From positions 186,001 to 250,000 of the forward strand of contig NZ_CP104272.1 in NCBI RefSeq assembly GCF_025244865.1: 64,000 nt of DNA, in the 5' to 3' direction. The notes beneath the pieces are model-generated. The model was not told the DNA's origin. It did no database searches and was given only the letters and a program-made list of their open reading frames with translations. Origin of the DNA: Arthrobacter sp. zg-Y1110. GTDB taxonomy: Bacteria; Actinomycetota; Actinomycetes; Actinomycetales; Micrococcaceae. Below, one piece after another: positions 46,967 to 55,603 of the stretch. Every line of letters begins with the position of its first letter. Position 1 is the stretch's first letter. Made by a program: the position numbers and the translations under genes.

Positions 46967-47887
46967 CTACTGCCCGGTGGAAAGCCGCCCGATCCGCTCG
47001 CGGGCGGACCGTTCGCTGGGTCCCTGCGGGCCGAGCCCAAGCCGGATAACACCCAAAACAAGTTTCACGGGAAACTTCATCGGCACCGGAACCGGACCCA
47101 GATGCGGAGCCCGCAGCCCCAACAGTTCCCGGTGCTTCGGTTCCAGGCTGGCTACAGCCCCGGCAAAGAGCACCCGGTACCCGAACCGCTGGTTTCCCGG
47201 CAGGGGAGGACGGCGAAGGAACCCCAGGGCTTCGTTCACGTACTCGCTGTTGCGCAGCTGGGTATCGTAGCCGGCCATCTGCTTCCGCAGTTCGGCTTCG
47301 GACCGCGGCGGATCCGGAATGCCCATGAGCTCGCCGGCGACAGCCCATTCCGCCACATAGGTATCAGCCCCGCCCGGAATCGGTCCGCCATAGCGCTGGT
47401 GCGAGGAAAGGAACGCGTCGGTGAAGGCCAGATGGACCCAGCGGGCAATCTCGGGATCGTTGGCTGAATACGGCTGCTCCGCGCCGTCGGCGTTCACATA
47501 CGTGCCGTGTACGCGTTCGTGCAGCCGCAGCACCCAGTCCGAGCCCGCCTTGGCAGCGGCCGTGTCCCCGTAGGTGACGGTGAAGATCCAGCGGATGGTC
47601 CCGGCGAGCCGGCCCAGCGGATCCTCCTTATAGTCGGAGAAGTCATGCACCCCGGCCATCGCCCCGGGATGCAGGGCCTGCAGCAGCAGGGCCCGGATGC
47701 CGGCGATGACCGGCGTCATGGACCCGTGCACCGCCCAGACCGCGGAGTCCGGACCGAAATGGCCGACGTCGTCGCCCTTTGCCAGCTCAAGCTCCCACTG
47801 CGGAATCTCGGCGGCGTTGTTGCTGAACGTGCCGATCAGCTGGCGGCGCCAGGAACCGATGAACCGGGGAAGGTGAAGAGCACTCAT
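46967..47887 (-). CDS. MpaB-like oxygenase (DUF2236)
   Basis: A 306-residue member of the MpaB/DUF2236 family, haem-dependent oxygenases or latex-clearing-protein relatives. Family motifs: LLQALHPGAMAGVHDFSDYK near residue 70 with a His that may ligate haem, GTIRWIFTVTYGD, RVHGTYV near 122, then ARWVHLAFTDAFLSSHQRYG. No signal peptide. The ATG has GGGGAAG directly upstream. It lies 83 bases downstream of the small membrane gene that ends the jet operon, so read-through is possible but no functional link is evident. Confidence 0.85.
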   Translation of the reverse strand: MSALHLPRFIGSWRRQLIGTFSNNAAEIPQWELELAKGDDVGHFGPDSAVWAVHGSMTPVIAGIRALLLQALHPGAMAGVHDFSDYKEDPLGRLAGTIRWIFTVTYGDTAAAKAGSDWVLRLHERVHGTYVNADGAEQPYSANDPEIARWVHLAFTDAFLSSHQRYGGPIPGGADTYVAEWAVAGELMGIPDPPRSEAELRKQMAGYDTQLRNSEYVNEALGFLRRPPLPGNQRFGYRVLFAGAVASLEPKHRELLGLRAPHLGPVPVPMKFPVKLVLGVIRLGLGPQGPSERSARERIGRLSTGQ

Positions 47888-47969
47888 CTTCCCCAGTGTC
47901 CATCCGCCCGGACCGCTTGCCTAGTGCCCCTTGTGACCGCCCGGTGTTCGGTACTGCCGGCCCCGCAGG

Positions 47970-48164
47970 CTAAAGACGCGGGCCGTAATCCGGTCCTCCG
48001 TCACGCTGGTGCCGCTGGAAGGCCAGCACCGGGGCCGCTGCGAAGAACAGCAGCGAAGCGAGCCACAGAATGCCCGCAATGTTCCCCAGCGGACCTAACG
48101 TGGCAAGAAGAATGCAGGCAACGCCGGCTAGCATCACGGCGTTTACCGCGTACTTGTCTTTCAT
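47970..48164 (-). CDS. small two-TM protein at the end of the jet operon
   Basis: A 64-residue protein with two membrane helices, VNAVMLAGVACILLATLGPL (about 8-27) and ILWLASLLFFAAAPVLAF (about 33-50), and a charged, His/Arg-rich tail. The ATG at 48164 has AAAGGT 6 bases upstream and is preferred over the ATG at 48179. It starts 22 bases after the jetC stop on the same strand, exactly where a jetD nuclease gene would be expected. Nothing in it resembles a nuclease. Function unknown. Confidence 0.65.
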   Translation of the reverse strand: MKDKYAVNAVMLAGVACILLATLGPLGNIAGILWLASLLFFAAAPVLAFQRHQRDGGPDYGPRL

Positions 48165-48185
48165 CTCATTACCTTTCATACACGC

Positions 48186-51100
48186 CTAGCGCAGCAGGAT
48201 GTCCACCGACCGGGAGTTACCCATGGCCCGTTCCATCACGCCGGAACGGTTGGTGACGTCGTCGCGCAGGATTTCCGTGACCGAGCCCAGGAACCGGGAG
48301 AGGTCCACCTTGTCCTCCGGTGCGGCGAGCAGCAGCTGGAAGCCGAACTCGTGCAGCGCGTTGATGGACGCCTCGGCAAAGGACAGGGACGACTTAACAA
48401 ACGCCTCGTCCATCATTACGGTTCCGTATGTGCTGAAGCCCTGGGACACAATGCCCAGCTGGTAGGCCAGCGCCGATGCCATGATGAACGCGGTGAACCG
48501 CTGGCCCTCGCCGCCGGACATCAGCGACGCCTGCAGGTTGGTGTAGGTGTGCCCGCTGGCAAGGCGATGCGTGCAGGTGATGGTCACGTGCGAGCGGACA
48601 TCGAGCACCTCGGCCCGCCAGCGCTTCTCCTCGGGATCCTTCAGCCGGTCCACCAGCCCCTCGAGCGCGGCGTACCGGGCGTCCATGTCCGCCTTATCCT
48701 GCCGCGAGCCCATCATGGGCAGCGCGTTCTTCAGTTCGGTGCGGAACTTGTGCGCGGCGTCGGGAACAGTGGTGGCGACCTCGATCTCCAGGTGGCTGCC
48801 GGCAGAGTATTCCACCCGGCGCAGCACCGAGTTCAGCGGCAGCAGGCGCGAGGAGATGCTGCGGCGTTCCTCGTCGAGCAGCTGCAGCAGGTCGCTGAAG
48901 CGTTCATAGGTGCGGTTGTTGAAGTATTCGCGGAACTCGGCTTCGCGCTGCGGCAGGCCTTCGGAAATGATGTCCTCGAAGCGGTCCTCGTAGGCGCCGG
49001 CGGATTCCACCGAGGTGCCGAAGTCCGAACCCCACTTGTCGCTGAAGGTCTCGAACGTGCGTTCCAGCTTCGCACGGGTTTCCAGCAGGGTCTTCTCCAG
49101 CCGGGCCTGCTCGGTGATCAGGGACCGTTCCACCTCGCCGGCGGCCTCCTTCAGGCGGGCCGGGTCGGTCAGTTCCCCGAAGGGTTCGAACAGTTCGGCC
49201 AGCGCGGAACGCAGTCCCTCGGACAGGGCTTCGGGTGCCTTCGCCGAGAGCGCGGTGCGGCGTTCGACGGCGGCGGCTCTGTCCGCGTCGAGCCTCGCGG
49301 CGTCGCCCTTGAGCACACCGACTTTCTCGGTAGCTGCGGTGAGGTCCAGCTCGGCGGTGTCGAGCTCGAAACGGATCTGCTCCAGATCGGCATTGGCGTC
49401 CCGGGCGGACTCCAGCCGGTCATTGGCGACGGCGACGGCGGCGCGTGCGGCGTCGGCCGACAGGTCCTCCCAGGTACGGTCATCGGCGGCGATGGCGCGC
49501 ACGGCGGCGAGCCGGCGGACCAGCTCGTCCTGTTCGGAGGCGTGCTGCCGGGAGAGGTTGTCCGCTTCCTCGAAGACGCCGCGCAGGGCCAGCAGCTCGT
49601 TGCCGAGGGCCGCGACGGTGTCTTTGTTGTCAAAGCCCAGGACGTTGTCCGAGGCCTTGGTGTGCCGGTCATCCTTCTCGGTGGTGCTGCGGTTGCGCTT
49701 GACCGCACCGCCCAGGCTCACACCCTTGGCGACGTCGGCCAGCCCGGCCGGGTCCTCCACGCAGACGAAGTCGTAGTGCGCGGTGATCTTGTGGCGGACC
49801 CACTCGCCCATTTCGGAGTCGTGGGTGAGCAGCTTGGTGATCAGGTCATCCGGGCCCGGCTCGGTGGGGCCGTCCACGGGAACGGAGACGTCGATGCAGC
49901 GGACGTAGCCGTGCATGTCGTTCTCGCTGAGGTAGCGGGTCACGGCGGCCATGTGCTCGCCGGGCACCAGCAGGGCGGTGGCAAGGGAACGCAGGGTACG
50001 CTCCGCGGCCGGACGCCACTGGACGTGCTCGTTGGGCAGGTCGATCAGTTCACCGGCGAACGGCATGTCCGCTTCGTCGATGCCGGTGGCGGCGCAGATC
50101 CGGGTTCGCTGGTCCAGGGAGTCCTGGCGGATGTTGGACGTGCGGCGGCGGAAGGAGCCGATCTCGTTTTCCAGCTTCGCGATCTGCCCCTTGAGGGACC
50201 ACGCCTCGCCATGTGCGTTGCTGCTGCGCTCGCGGGCGGCGTCGAGCTCGGTGCCGAGCGACTTCACCAGCTCCGCGGCGCGGCTGCGGGCGGTGACCAG
50301 GCCGGCGGGGGAGAAGTCGACGTCGATCCCGGCCGCGGCGAGCTCGTCCTTGGCAGCGTTTTCCACGGTTTCCCGGGAGCGCAGCTGCGCGGAGGCGGCC
50401 GCGAGTTCCCGCTCGAGGGTGGCGATGGCTCCGCCGCCCTCTTCGGTGTACCGGGTGCTGAGCGCGTCGCGCTGGTCCTTCAGCGTGGCCCGGCGGGTTT
50501 CGGCGGCGGAGAGTTCGGAGCGGGCTTCCGTTGCGGCCTGCTCCAGCTTCTCGGCGGTGCGCTGCGCGCCTTCGAGGGCGAGGCGCTGCCGGTACGCGGG
50601 CAGTCCTTCCTTCGCCAGGGCACGGTTGTGCGCCAGCGCGTCCGCGGCTTCGCGGTAGCGCGTGTGCAGTTCGGGGACGGACTGCAGGTGGTCGCGCTGC
50701 TGCCGGGCGCGTTCGAGCTGGCGGCGGATGCTGCGCAGGTGGCTGAAGTCCTCCACGGCCTCTTCGGCGGCGGTGAGTGTTCGCGGGGTGTCCAGCACGT
50801 GGTTGCGGAAGAAGTCATTGACGGTGCCGCCCAGGCCCTTGCCGGTCTGCAGGATGCGGAGCAGGTTGAAGGCCTTCTCGTCCTCCACACCCAGGGCATG
50901 CCGGTAGCGTTCGGCGAACATCTTGTGCGAATCGAACACAGCGGCACCGGGCAGCAGGTTTTCCAGGCTTCCCTTGGTGAAGCGGCCGCGCATGCCGGCC
51001 TGCAGGGCCTTGAGGTCCAGCGGCTTATTGTGCACCAGGTAGTAGCGGCCCAGGTTGTGCTCGGTGCCGGTGGCGGGGAGGTCCATGACTACAGAGAGGC

Positions 51101-51497
51101 TGGTGACCTGGCCCAGACCGTTGTCGAACGTGAGGCAGACCGCGGACCAGGTGGCGCCGGGGCGCTGGTAGGCGGTGCCCGCGCCGTCGTCGGCTCCCTG
51201 GGTGCCGAGGCGTCCGCGCATGTAGGAGAACGCGTTGCGCTTTTCCTCGGCGTTGGTGCCGGAGTTGTTCTGCGCGGCCTCGTTCATCCGCGGGCGGGCG
51301 TCCATGACCTGGAGCATGGCGTCGAAGATGGTGGATTTGCCGACGCCGGAATCGCCGGTGAGCAGGGTGCCGGCGCGGTCCACCTGGATGGTGTGCGCGC
51401 CGTCGAAGGTTCCCCAGTTGACGATCTGCACGGAGGCGAGCCGGTTCTGGCCGGGGTTGATCAGGTCTCCCATGGGGAGGGTGGTTTCGATGCTCAT
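48186..51497 (-). CDS. jetC: SMC-like ATPase JetC (Wadjet/MksB-type condensin)
   Basis: A 1103-residue SMC/MukB-type ATPase. The N-terminal head has NWGTFDGAHTIQVDRAG and Walker A GDSGVGKST at 48-56; a long coiled coil follows from about 240 to 900 with a hinge-like globular part near 480-600; the C-terminal head carries the signature LMSGGEGQRFTAFIM and Walker B GTVMMDEAF. In Wadjet (JetABCD, equal to MksBEFG) this subunit forms the DNA-loop-extruding motor that recognises small circular plasmids. The ATG overlaps the jetB stop by 4 bases. Confidence 0.93.
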   Translation of the reverse strand: MSIETTLPMGDLINPGQNRLASVQIVNWGTFDGAHTIQVDRAGTLLTGDSGVGKSTIFDAMLQVMDARPRMNEAAQNNSGTNAEEKRNAFSYMRGRLGTQGADDGAGTAYQRPGATWSAVCLTFDNGLGQVTSLSVVMDLPATGTEHNLGRYYLVHNKPLDLKALQAGMRGRFTKGSLENLLPGAAVFDSHKMFAERYRHALGVEDEKAFNLLRILQTGKGLGGTVNDFFRNHVLDTPRTLTAAEEAVEDFSHLRSIRRQLERARQQRDHLQSVPELHTRYREAADALAHNRALAKEGLPAYRQRLALEGAQRTAEKLEQAATEARSELSAAETRRATLKDQRDALSTRYTEEGGGAIATLERELAAASAQLRSRETVENAAKDELAAAGIDVDFSPAGLVTARSRAAELVKSLGTELDAARERSSNAHGEAWSLKGQIAKLENEIGSFRRRTSNIRQDSLDQRTRICAATGIDEADMPFAGELIDLPNEHVQWRPAAERTLRSLATALLVPGEHMAAVTRYLSENDMHGYVRCIDVSVPVDGPTEPGPDDLITKLLTHDSEMGEWVRHKITAHYDFVCVEDPAGLADVAKGVSLGGAVKRNRSTTEKDDRHTKASDNVLGFDNKDTVAALGNELLALRGVFEEADNLSRQHASEQDELVRRLAAVRAIAADDRTWEDLSADAARAAVAVANDRLESARDANADLEQIRFELDTAELDLTAATEKVGVLKGDAARLDADRAAAVERRTALSAKAPEALSEGLRSALAELFEPFGELTDPARLKEAAGEVERSLITEQARLEKTLLETRAKLERTFETFSDKWGSDFGTSVESAGAYEDRFEDIISEGLPQREAEFREYFNNRTYERFSDLLQLLDEERRSISSRLLPLNSVLRRVEYSAGSHLEIEVATTVPDAAHKFRTELKNALPMMGSRQDKADMDARYAALEGLVDRLKDPEEKRWRAEVLDVRSHVTITCTHRLASGHTYTNLQASLMSGGEGQRFTAFIMASALAYQLGIVSQGFSTYGTVMMDEAFVKSSLSFAEASINALHEFGFQLLLAAPEDKVDLSRFLGSVTEILRDDVTNRSGVMERAMGNSRSVDILLR

Positions 51498-52282
51498 GCC
51501 GGCTCCTCGCCGTCGTTCTCTTCGTCAGCGGGGGTGCCGGTGTCGGGGGTGCTGTCCAGGTCCATGGCGGGAGCGGCGGCTGTGTCGTCCCCCGCGTCGT
51601 CACCGCCGAGGGTCTGCATGAAGGTGATGATGTCGCCGATCTGGCTGTACGGCAGGGCCAGCGGCAGGGCGTTGGAAATGACCCAGACGTTGTCCAGCTC
51701 AGTGGGGAGCAGCAGGCGGCGGTCCTGCACGAGCTTGCGGATGGCGGCGTCGGCCAGGTCCTCCACGGACTTCGCGTCGCGCTGGCCCGGATCCACGTAG
51801 CCCTCGAGCACCTCGATGATGTCCTGCCGGGCGATGGTGGCCTCGTTCCCGGTGCCGGTGTGGCGGTCCAGGATCAGCCGCATGCGCAGCAGCAGCAGGG
51901 TTTCCTCGCGGGTCATTTCGCGCTGGCGCTGCAGGGCGGAGGTGTGCGGTTCGGCCATTTCCACCGGGCGCAGCAGGGCGACCTTGCGGTCCTCGTCAAT
52001 GACCAGGGTGAGGAACAGTTCGCTCAGCCGGACGCGCAGCTGCTCCTGGTTGTCCACCACGGTTTCGTACACGTTGTCCGAGGAGTTCGCGTCCAGGTAC
52101 GGGCCGCGCAGCAGCCGGATCAAGGACTGACGCAGCTTCAGCGGCAGGGTGCCGGTGTCGCCGGGGAACAGCTCCGGGCCGTCGACGAGGAGGTCGCGCG
52201 GGGCGGGCTCGTCCTGCTCTTCTTCCAGCTCCGGGTCGAATTCCTCCGGCGCTGTGGTCAGGTCTGCGGTGGTCTCGCTCAT
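51494..52282 (-). CDS. jetB: JetB (DUF4194), MksE/MukE-like subunit
   Basis: A 262-residue DUF4194 protein, the small winged-helix partner (KITE-like) of the JetA kleisin. The core is at about 50-215: LRQSLIRLLRGPYLDANSSD, then RLSELFLTLVIDEDRKVALL, TREETLLLLRMRLILDRHTG and a C-terminal winged-helix segment ending with VWVISNALPL. The first 35 and last 45 residues are acidic tails. Four-base ATGA overlaps with both jetA and jetC show strict translational coupling. Confidence 0.92.
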   Translation of the reverse strand: MSETTADLTTAPEEFDPELEEEQDEPAPRDLLVDGPELFPGDTGTLPLKLRQSLIRLLRGPYLDANSSDNVYETVVDNQEQLRVRLSELFLTLVIDEDRKVALLRPVEMAEPHTSALQRQREMTREETLLLLRMRLILDRHTGTGNEATIARQDIIEVLEGYVDPGQRDAKSVEDLADAAIRKLVQDRRLLLPTELDNVWVISNALPLALPYSQIGDIITFMQTLGGDDAGDDTAAAPAMDLDSTPDTGTPADEENDGEEPA

Positions 52283-53733
52283 TTTTGGGGGGCTTTCGCG
52301 ACGGCGACGGCGGGCAGCAGCGCGGTGCGCTCGCTGCCGTCGATCTGGGTAAAGGTGACGGATTCAAGGGGTTTGCTTGCATCGAAATCGGCAGCGCCGC
52401 CGGCGAGCAGGGCGCGGATGCTGTTCAGGTGCCGGTGTTCGGGCGGCAGCTGCTCGAACACCTGGGCCACGGTGGCGCTGGCGCGGGTCGCCGTCGCCCG
52501 GGAGACGGCGTCGGCCAGTACCCGACGGTCCGCGCGCGGGGTGCGGACCGAGCGGTGGATGTCCGCCTCGGTGAACTGCGGCGGTTCGGGCAGGGTGCGC
52601 GGGGCGGCGTGGTCTTCGGGGTTGTAGACCCGGACCATGCTGAGGGATTCGAAGCCCGAGCCGTGCAGCTGCGGGGCGGGTACGACGGCGGCGCGGCGGC
52701 GTCCGCGCGGAGCCTTGTGGATGGCGGTTTCGGCGGCGCGGATGAGCTGGCGCAGCTGCACGGATTCGCGGTACTCGTCGCTCTGCACGTAGGTGTGCAT
52801 GGATTCGGAGAGCCGGCCGTAGATGCGGTGGATTTCGGTGGCCTGGTCCCGCATGTCGCTGATCAGCCGGTAGAGGCTCTGCCGGTCCTCGGGGCTCATG
52901 TCGTCGGCGAAGTCCCGTTCCAGCACCTCCGCGATTGCGGCGCGGAAGCGGGCCTGCTGGTCGGCGTCGTTCAGGAAGGCGGTGAAGCCCTCGTAGGTGC
53001 GGCCTTCGGCGGTGCTGCGCAGCTTCTTGTCCGCTTCGAGGATTTCGCCCATGGTCAGGCCCTTGGCGGCGTTAGATTCCACCATTTCCTGGCGCAGGTC
53101 ATGCAGCATCTTTTCCAGGCCGTCGCGCATCCGCTTGAAGTCGGCGGGCAGGGCGGCGGCCAGGTCGAGGATGTCGCGGGCGGCTTCGACGGCGGTGTCG
53201 TCCGGCAGGGGCGGAGGTGCCTCGCCGGATTCCAGCGCGCGGATCATTTCCTCGCGGCGGGCGACCTCTTCTTTAAGGACGGCGATGCGGGCGGCGGGGT
53301 CCGGGTTGGATTCCTGTGCCAGGTTTTCCACCCGGTCCAGCAGGGTGGCCAGGCGGGAGGAGTTCAGGGACGTTTTGTCGCTGGTGTAACCGTCCAAGTA
53401 GGAGAGGAAGCGGGCGGAGGATTCGGTGAGTTCGTAGACGAACTTCCCGTCCGCTCGGGGCCGGGCGAGGAAGCGGCGGGCCACCCAGTCATCGGCGTAG
53501 TTCCGTCCGGTCCAGTCCTCGCGCAGCTGCACGCCGTCCATCCGGAGACGGTTCAGGAAGGAGTCCGTCATGGCGTGGAAGTCGTCCAGCGGAACCCGCG
53601 GCCGGGTGCGGGTGAAGGCCTCACGGAAGAGCGCCGGGACCCAGGCGTTGGCGTTGGTCAGTTTCCAGCCGGGGGAGGCCTGGAGCCGCTGCAGTTCGGC
53701 CCAGCGGGCAACGGCGTTCTCGATGAAGGACAT
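52279..53733 (-). CDS. jetA: JetA (DUF3375), kleisin subunit
   Basis: A 484-residue DUF3375 protein, the MukF/MksF-like kleisin of the Wadjet condensin. Family features: the opening AVARWAELQRLQASPGWKL, FHAMTDSFLNRLRMDGVQ, the YELTESSARFLSYLDG segment near 125, a long helical middle (about 150-345), and the C-terminal winged-helix region with RRVLADAVSRATATR. It is the first gene of jetA-jetB-jetC. GGAAAG lies upstream of the ATG. The 186 bases upstream should carry the promoter; they mark the change to the lower-GC island. Confidence 0.93.
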   Translation of the reverse strand: MSFIENAVARWAELQRLQASPGWKLTNANAWVPALFREAFTRTRPRVPLDDFHAMTDSFLNRLRMDGVQLREDWTGRNYADDWVARRFLARPRADGKFVYELTESSARFLSYLDGYTSDKTSLNSSRLATLLDRVENLAQESNPDPAARIAVLKEEVARREEMIRALESGEAPPPLPDDTAVEAARDILDLAAALPADFKRMRDGLEKMLHDLRQEMVESNAAKGLTMGEILEADKKLRSTAEGRTYEGFTAFLNDADQQARFRAAIAEVLERDFADDMSPEDRQSLYRLISDMRDQATEIHRIYGRLSESMHTYVQSDEYRESVQLRQLIRAAETAIHKAPRGRRRAAVVPAPQLHGSGFESLSMVRVYNPEDHAAPRTLPEPPQFTEADIHRSVRTPRADRRVLADAVSRATATRASATVAQVFEQLPPEHRHLNSIRALLAGGAADFDASKPLESVTFTQIDGSERTALLPAVAVAKAPQK

Positions 53734-53919
53734 TCTGCGCTTTCCGGCCGTGCGGTGAGGAGAGACGGGCCTCCTCGATTTTAGCCGGGTGGGAGGGCGG
53801 GGTGGGCCAGCGGCGTGCGGGAGGACGGGGAAGGTCTCGCAGATTGTGGGGTACGCTCTCCAGTTGCCATATGCGGCTTATCGGCTTATCGCTAAACTAA
53901 CTATGACAAAACGCCGCTG

Positions 53920-54966
53920 TCAATTGGGGCGGACCGGAGCGAGGAATTCTGATTCACGGCGATGCCAAACCGGTTTGCCGTCCTGGAAATGGAAAAGATT
54001 GGCGTCATGCGCGCGGTGATGGTTAGGGCAGAGCAGCCGTCCGTTCTGAATCGAAGATGGGCCCCCCTTGCTATCGGCCTTGAGATGAGCGGCTTCGAGA
54101 ATTTCTATCTGGTCGAAGCCGCAGACTGCACATTCAGGTTCATAGGCTCGGAGAAGTAAGTTTTTGAATTTACGTTGGTGGTTACGACGCTTCATGGTGC
54201 CGTAGGAGTAGCTACTTTTTATATCAGAATCGCGCTGATCAGTTCCGACCTGATGCAGGAGAGCCCCATCAGCATGGTTTTGCCACATCGCATCGAGAGT
54301 TAGGGTCTGCAGACCGTCCAGCCGTCCTCCGAGAGATCTTCCGGAGAACCCTGGAACGCCCTGCTGAATCACATCCAACGGCAATTTTTCGCTGGGGCTC
54401 AAGAGCATGTCCCACGCAATCGAGATCAGTTGCGGTCGACCCTTGTCATCAGACGCATTGTGATCGTGGCAGGGCTCGTCCGATACGTGTCCGGATGCAA
54501 TAAGGCCATGGTCTTCCCTTCCGCAAAGGAAAAGGAAGATGCGGTCCCCGGGATGGACAGTGTGACTGTGACTATTCGGCCATATGCCCGGTCTTGCTAA
54601 TCCTGCCAAAACCACCTGCTGGACAAGCATTCTTTCCTTTTCAGGCCAAGGACATTCTATTGGGTCCCACGACAGCGTGAGCGAGCCATGCCGCTGCGAT
54701 AAGACGGTGAAGTCAAGGTCCTCAAGATGGCGTTTTGCCCCGCGCAGTCCACCCCTGAGCTGGTTTTGGGATAGGCGGACTCCGGTAACAGCGAGATGCG
54801 CCACGCCAACAATGGCCTTCGAATCGTAATAGCGGCTATTGTGTACAAGGATGTATTCATCCGACTTGCCATATGCGTATTTGTCTAGAAATCTTGAACG
54901 GCCAAGCCTGTCATACTCGCCGATGGCGTGGAGAATGGATTCACGCGTCAGTTCTTCAATTGCCAT
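53920..54966 (-). CDS. EVE-like/HNH endonuclease (type IV restriction-like, ScoMcrA-N-like head)
   Basis: A 348-residue nuclease with three parts. Residues about 5-85 (ESILHAIGEYDRLGRSRFLD, then DSKAIVGVAHLAV) resemble the head domain of ScoMcrA-like enzymes. The middle, about 95-215, with GDRIFLFLCGREDHGLIASG, has the look of an EVE/PUA-type domain that reads modified bases. The end is an HNH domain: CAVCGFDQIEILEAAHLKAD and NGRLLCPNHHRAHD, complete with the two Cys pairs. Such fusions restrict DNA carrying modified cytosine or other modifications. Start 54966 has AAAGG 6 bases upstream. GC content is well below that of jetA. Confidence 0.78.
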   Translation of the reverse strand: MAIEELTRESILHAIGEYDRLGRSRFLDKYAYGKSDEYILVHNSRYYDSKAIVGVAHLAVTGVRLSQNQLRGGLRGAKRHLEDLDFTVLSQRHGSLTLSWDPIECPWPEKERMLVQQVVLAGLARPGIWPNSHSHTVHPGDRIFLFLCGREDHGLIASGHVSDEPCHDHNASDDKGRPQLISIAWDMLLSPSEKLPLDVIQQGVPGFSGRSLGGRLDGLQTLTLDAMWQNHADGALLHQVGTDQRDSDIKSSYSYGTMKRRNHQRKFKNLLLRAYEPECAVCGFDQIEILEAAHLKADSKGGPSSIQNGRLLCPNHHRAHDANLFHFQDGKPVWHRRESEFLAPVRPN

Positions 54967-55092
54967 TAGTAACCTTTTCGTGCATGGAACGCGATGAAAA
55001 GCCAGAACAGCGATATATGCTGAAGCGGTAAAAATGCCTCTTATCTTAAGAAGGCTAGGGATTTCATCGTCTAAGGCGACGAGGACCAATCA

Positions 55093-55536
55093 TTAAAGAA
55101 TGCTCTGGAAATACGATTTCATCAGCTCATCAGTGATCGACGCAGTGGATCGCTGGTTGGGCCCCACTCCTTCTTCGTAGCGCGTCTCGGACCACGGCGT
55201 GCCAGGTTGATGTGTGAGCTCACTTAATTCGCGCCCAGACAAGGCTCCGTAGTTACGAAGCGCGGCATCTACAACAATCTTTTGTTGGGGCGTCAGATTA
55301 TTGGGATTACCGTGGTCCCAAGAGTCGATGGCCCACTGGCCCCTGTGCAAGTCAAACAGTTCGTAGGAAACTGGCCCGTTCACCCATGCTTGGAACTTCT
55401 CGTTGAAGAGAGGTTCGTCGAGCAGGGCGAGACTCCAGCCTTGGCTGAAGAAGGTGAGTTTTTGTAGCTTCATGGGCGTGATATCCGAACGGAAGTGCTG
55501 GACGATGTAGGCGGCTACATCATGAATCGTTGCCAT
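55093..55536 (-). CDS. Panacea (DUF4065) domain protein
   Basis: A 147-residue Panacea/SocA-like protein. The domain's marks are TIHDVAAYIVQHF, MKLQKLTFFSQGWSLAL near 24-40, the FQAWVNGPVSYELFDLHR motif near 50-67 and the C-terminal SGRELSELTHQPGTPWSETR. Panacea domains act as antitoxins against many unrelated toxins and occur in phage-defence contexts. Start 55536 has AGGAG 8 bases upstream. It lies 67 bases after the GAF membrane gene and 126 bases before the HNH gene, so its partner may be either; the usual small toxin is not seen. Confidence 0.82.
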   Translation of the reverse strand: MATIHDVAAYIVQHFRSDITPMKLQKLTFFSQGWSLALLDEPLFNEKFQAWVNGPVSYELFDLHRGQWAIDSWDHGNPNNLTPQQKIVVDAALRNYGALSGRELSELTHQPGTPWSETRYEEGVGPNQRSTASITDELMKSYFQSIL

Positions 55537-55603
55537 GCGGGGTCTCCTCTCCTGTGTTGTGAGTCTAGTTCTTTCAGGCATAGCCTCGACGCTATAGGGC
55601 ACC

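Noticed and set aside
48351..51800. 1149-codon plus-strand open frame opposite jetC
   Set aside because: Gly/Val/Ala-rich mirror frame of the SMC gene; high-GC codon bias creates such frames on the opposite strand.
52285..53784. 499-codon plus-strand open frame opposite jetA
   Set aside because: Mirror frame of jetA without domains.
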